Shown here: in pieces, positions 34,282 to 35,049 of the stretch
Position numbering within the stretch: position 1 is the stretch's first letter
Layout of the letters: each line of letters begins with the position of its first letter
Origin: a virus
IMG/VR virus record: IMGVR_UViG_3300021364_000081
Coordinates: 1 to 35,049 of that record
Length of the DNA: 35,049 nt
Reading direction: 5' to 3' (one strand)
Program-made: the position numbers and the translations under genes
Notes under the pieces: generated by a model
Databases searched by the model: none
Seen by the model: only the letters and a program-made list of their open reading frames with translations
Told to the model about the DNA's origin: nothing

Positions 34282-35049
34282 TTACTCTTTGTATGCAGTG
34301 AACGAGGAATTCGCAACATCAACGTCAAGATAAACCTCGCGGAGTGCCTTGATATCATTAGAAAGGGGTTTTACTCTAACAGAGATACGGTTATCGAAGA
34401 AGCTGCCCTTAATGATAGTAAGGGCATATATTTTCAGTTCACCTTTGACATAATCAATTTCGCCAACTTCGCTGTCGAGGACAACTTTTTCACCAGTTAC
34501 GCTATCTAGTCTATATAGGACGATTTTGCCCCCCTTGTCCTCCAGATAAACGTCAAAATTAGGGTATTCAGTAACCCTAAAGCCAGTAGACGAAAGAACA
34601 GGATCGTCGCAGTCAACGTCGAACGCATTTTGGAAACATACTTCATAATAGAACGTGGAATTAAGTTGAGGAATGAAATCTTTCCTCATGGTTACTTCGG
34701 TTAGGTTTGAGTTAATTGCACGATCTGCATCATCAATAACTGCTACTGCTTTACTGTATCTAAACTTACCATTGAACTTCTCAGTATCACTAGTATCAAG
34801 ATAAGACTGCACCGCACCAATCACCTTGTCTCTAATCTGAGCAGGTGTATCATCAGTTTTGTTTCTATCATAATAAATCTTGCTTGTCAACTCAACATAC
34901 AGAATTGAAGGGTCAACCAGTCTTGGTTCGATAGATGCAACAACATACTTCTCAAGTTCTGTAACAATTTCGTTCTTAGTCAGTGAAGTAAGGTAACTTG
35001 CATCTTTTGGTTTCAATGCAATGAAGACTTTACCGTATTGTGGAGGATC
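34282..35049 (-). CDS. 6: Baseplate wedge subunit gp6, C-terminal part (N-terminus off window)
   Basis: The frame is open through the right edge, beginning DPPQYGKVFIALKPKDASYL, and yields 255 residues before TAA. This is the C-terminal region of a gp6/baseplate J-like wedge protein. The PQYGKVFIxxKPK segment and the following LVDPSILYVELTSKIYYDR and NGKFRYSKAVAVID stretches match what I recall of cyanophage gp6. In T4, gp6 dimers form the continuous ring that holds the wedges together and opens during sheath contraction. A TTG at 35016 is in frame but lies inside the conserved region, so it is not a real start. The gene order gp6, gp7-position, gp8 supports the call. Only the last part of the gene is visible. 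Confidence 0.82.
   Translation of the reverse strand, partial: DPPQYGKVFIALKPKDASYLTSLTKNEIVTELEKYVVASIEPRLVDPSILYVELTSKIYYDRNKTDDTPAQIRDKVIGAVQSYLDTSDTEKFNGKFRYSKAVAVIDDADRAINSNLTEVTMRKDFIPQLNSTFYYEVCFQNAFDVDCDDPVLSSTGFRVTEYPNFDVYLEDKGGKIVLYRLDSVTGEKVVLDSEVGEIDYVKGELKIYALTIIKGSFFDNRISVRVKPLSNDIKALREVYLDVDVANSSFTAYKE

Noticed and set aside
34282-35016. Treating the TTG at 35016 as the start of a complete 244-residue gene
   Set aside because: The frame continues upstream to the window edge with conserved gp6 sequence (PPQYGKVFIALKPK), so the gene is truncated by the window.
1-35049. Many open frames of 60-130 codons on the plus strand and in other minus frames
   Set aside because: All lie inside long, continuous minus-strand genes with recognisable family landmarks, have biased compositions typical of antisense shadows, and resemble no known proteins.

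Overview
The window is a block of late virion-structure genes, all on the minus strand, from a T4-like marine myovirus. A cyanophage of Prochlorococcus or Synechococcus is most likely; a T4-like pelagiphage is possible. The reasons are T4 gene order (gp6, a gp7-position gene, gp8), a recognisable gp8 fold, a DUF4815-type structural protein, a YHYH domain, amicyanin-like CxxHxxM and GxGY repeat modules typical of cyanomyovirus tail proteins, AT-rich composition and T4-type late promoters. There is no integrase, tRNA, IS element, CRISPR array, lysis gene or host-like metabolic gene. Almost every base is coding.

Layout in transcription order (right to left). 35049-34282: C-terminal part of baseplate wedge gp6, cut by the window edge. 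34276-22829: a 3815-residue protein in the gp7 position. 22772-20952: a 606-residue gp8 homologue, with its own late promoter and followed by the only clear terminator. 20854-12761: a 2697-residue DUF4815 protein. 12750-12544: a small coiled-coil-like protein. 12557-8256: a 1433-residue tail-fibre-like protein with a cupredoxin domain. 8253-7753: a conserved 166-residue protein. 7708 to the left edge: at least 2569 residues of a giant protein containing a split beta-helix and tandem repeats.

Together these genes should build the baseplate wedge and the peripheral fibres or spikes attached to it. Three genes that open a transcription unit (gp8, the DUF4815 gene and the left-edge giant) each have a T4-late-type motif ending 35-36 nt before the ATG. 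This suggests four units: gp6 with gp7; gp8 alone; DUF4815 through the 166-residue gene; and the left-edge giant.

The notable feature is modular growth. The same small domains recur across neighbouring genes and sit nested inside one another. They include the GxGY beta repeat, a VGM beta module, a helical CxRD/GGN module, a DDEI module and an 87-residue tandem repeat. They account for much of the unusual protein length. No separate defence or metabolic system is visible; the less-described biology is this inserted repertoire, including an apparently complete type 1 copper ligand set in a virion protein. Functions beyond gp6 and gp8 are inferred from position and remembered family features, not from database searches.
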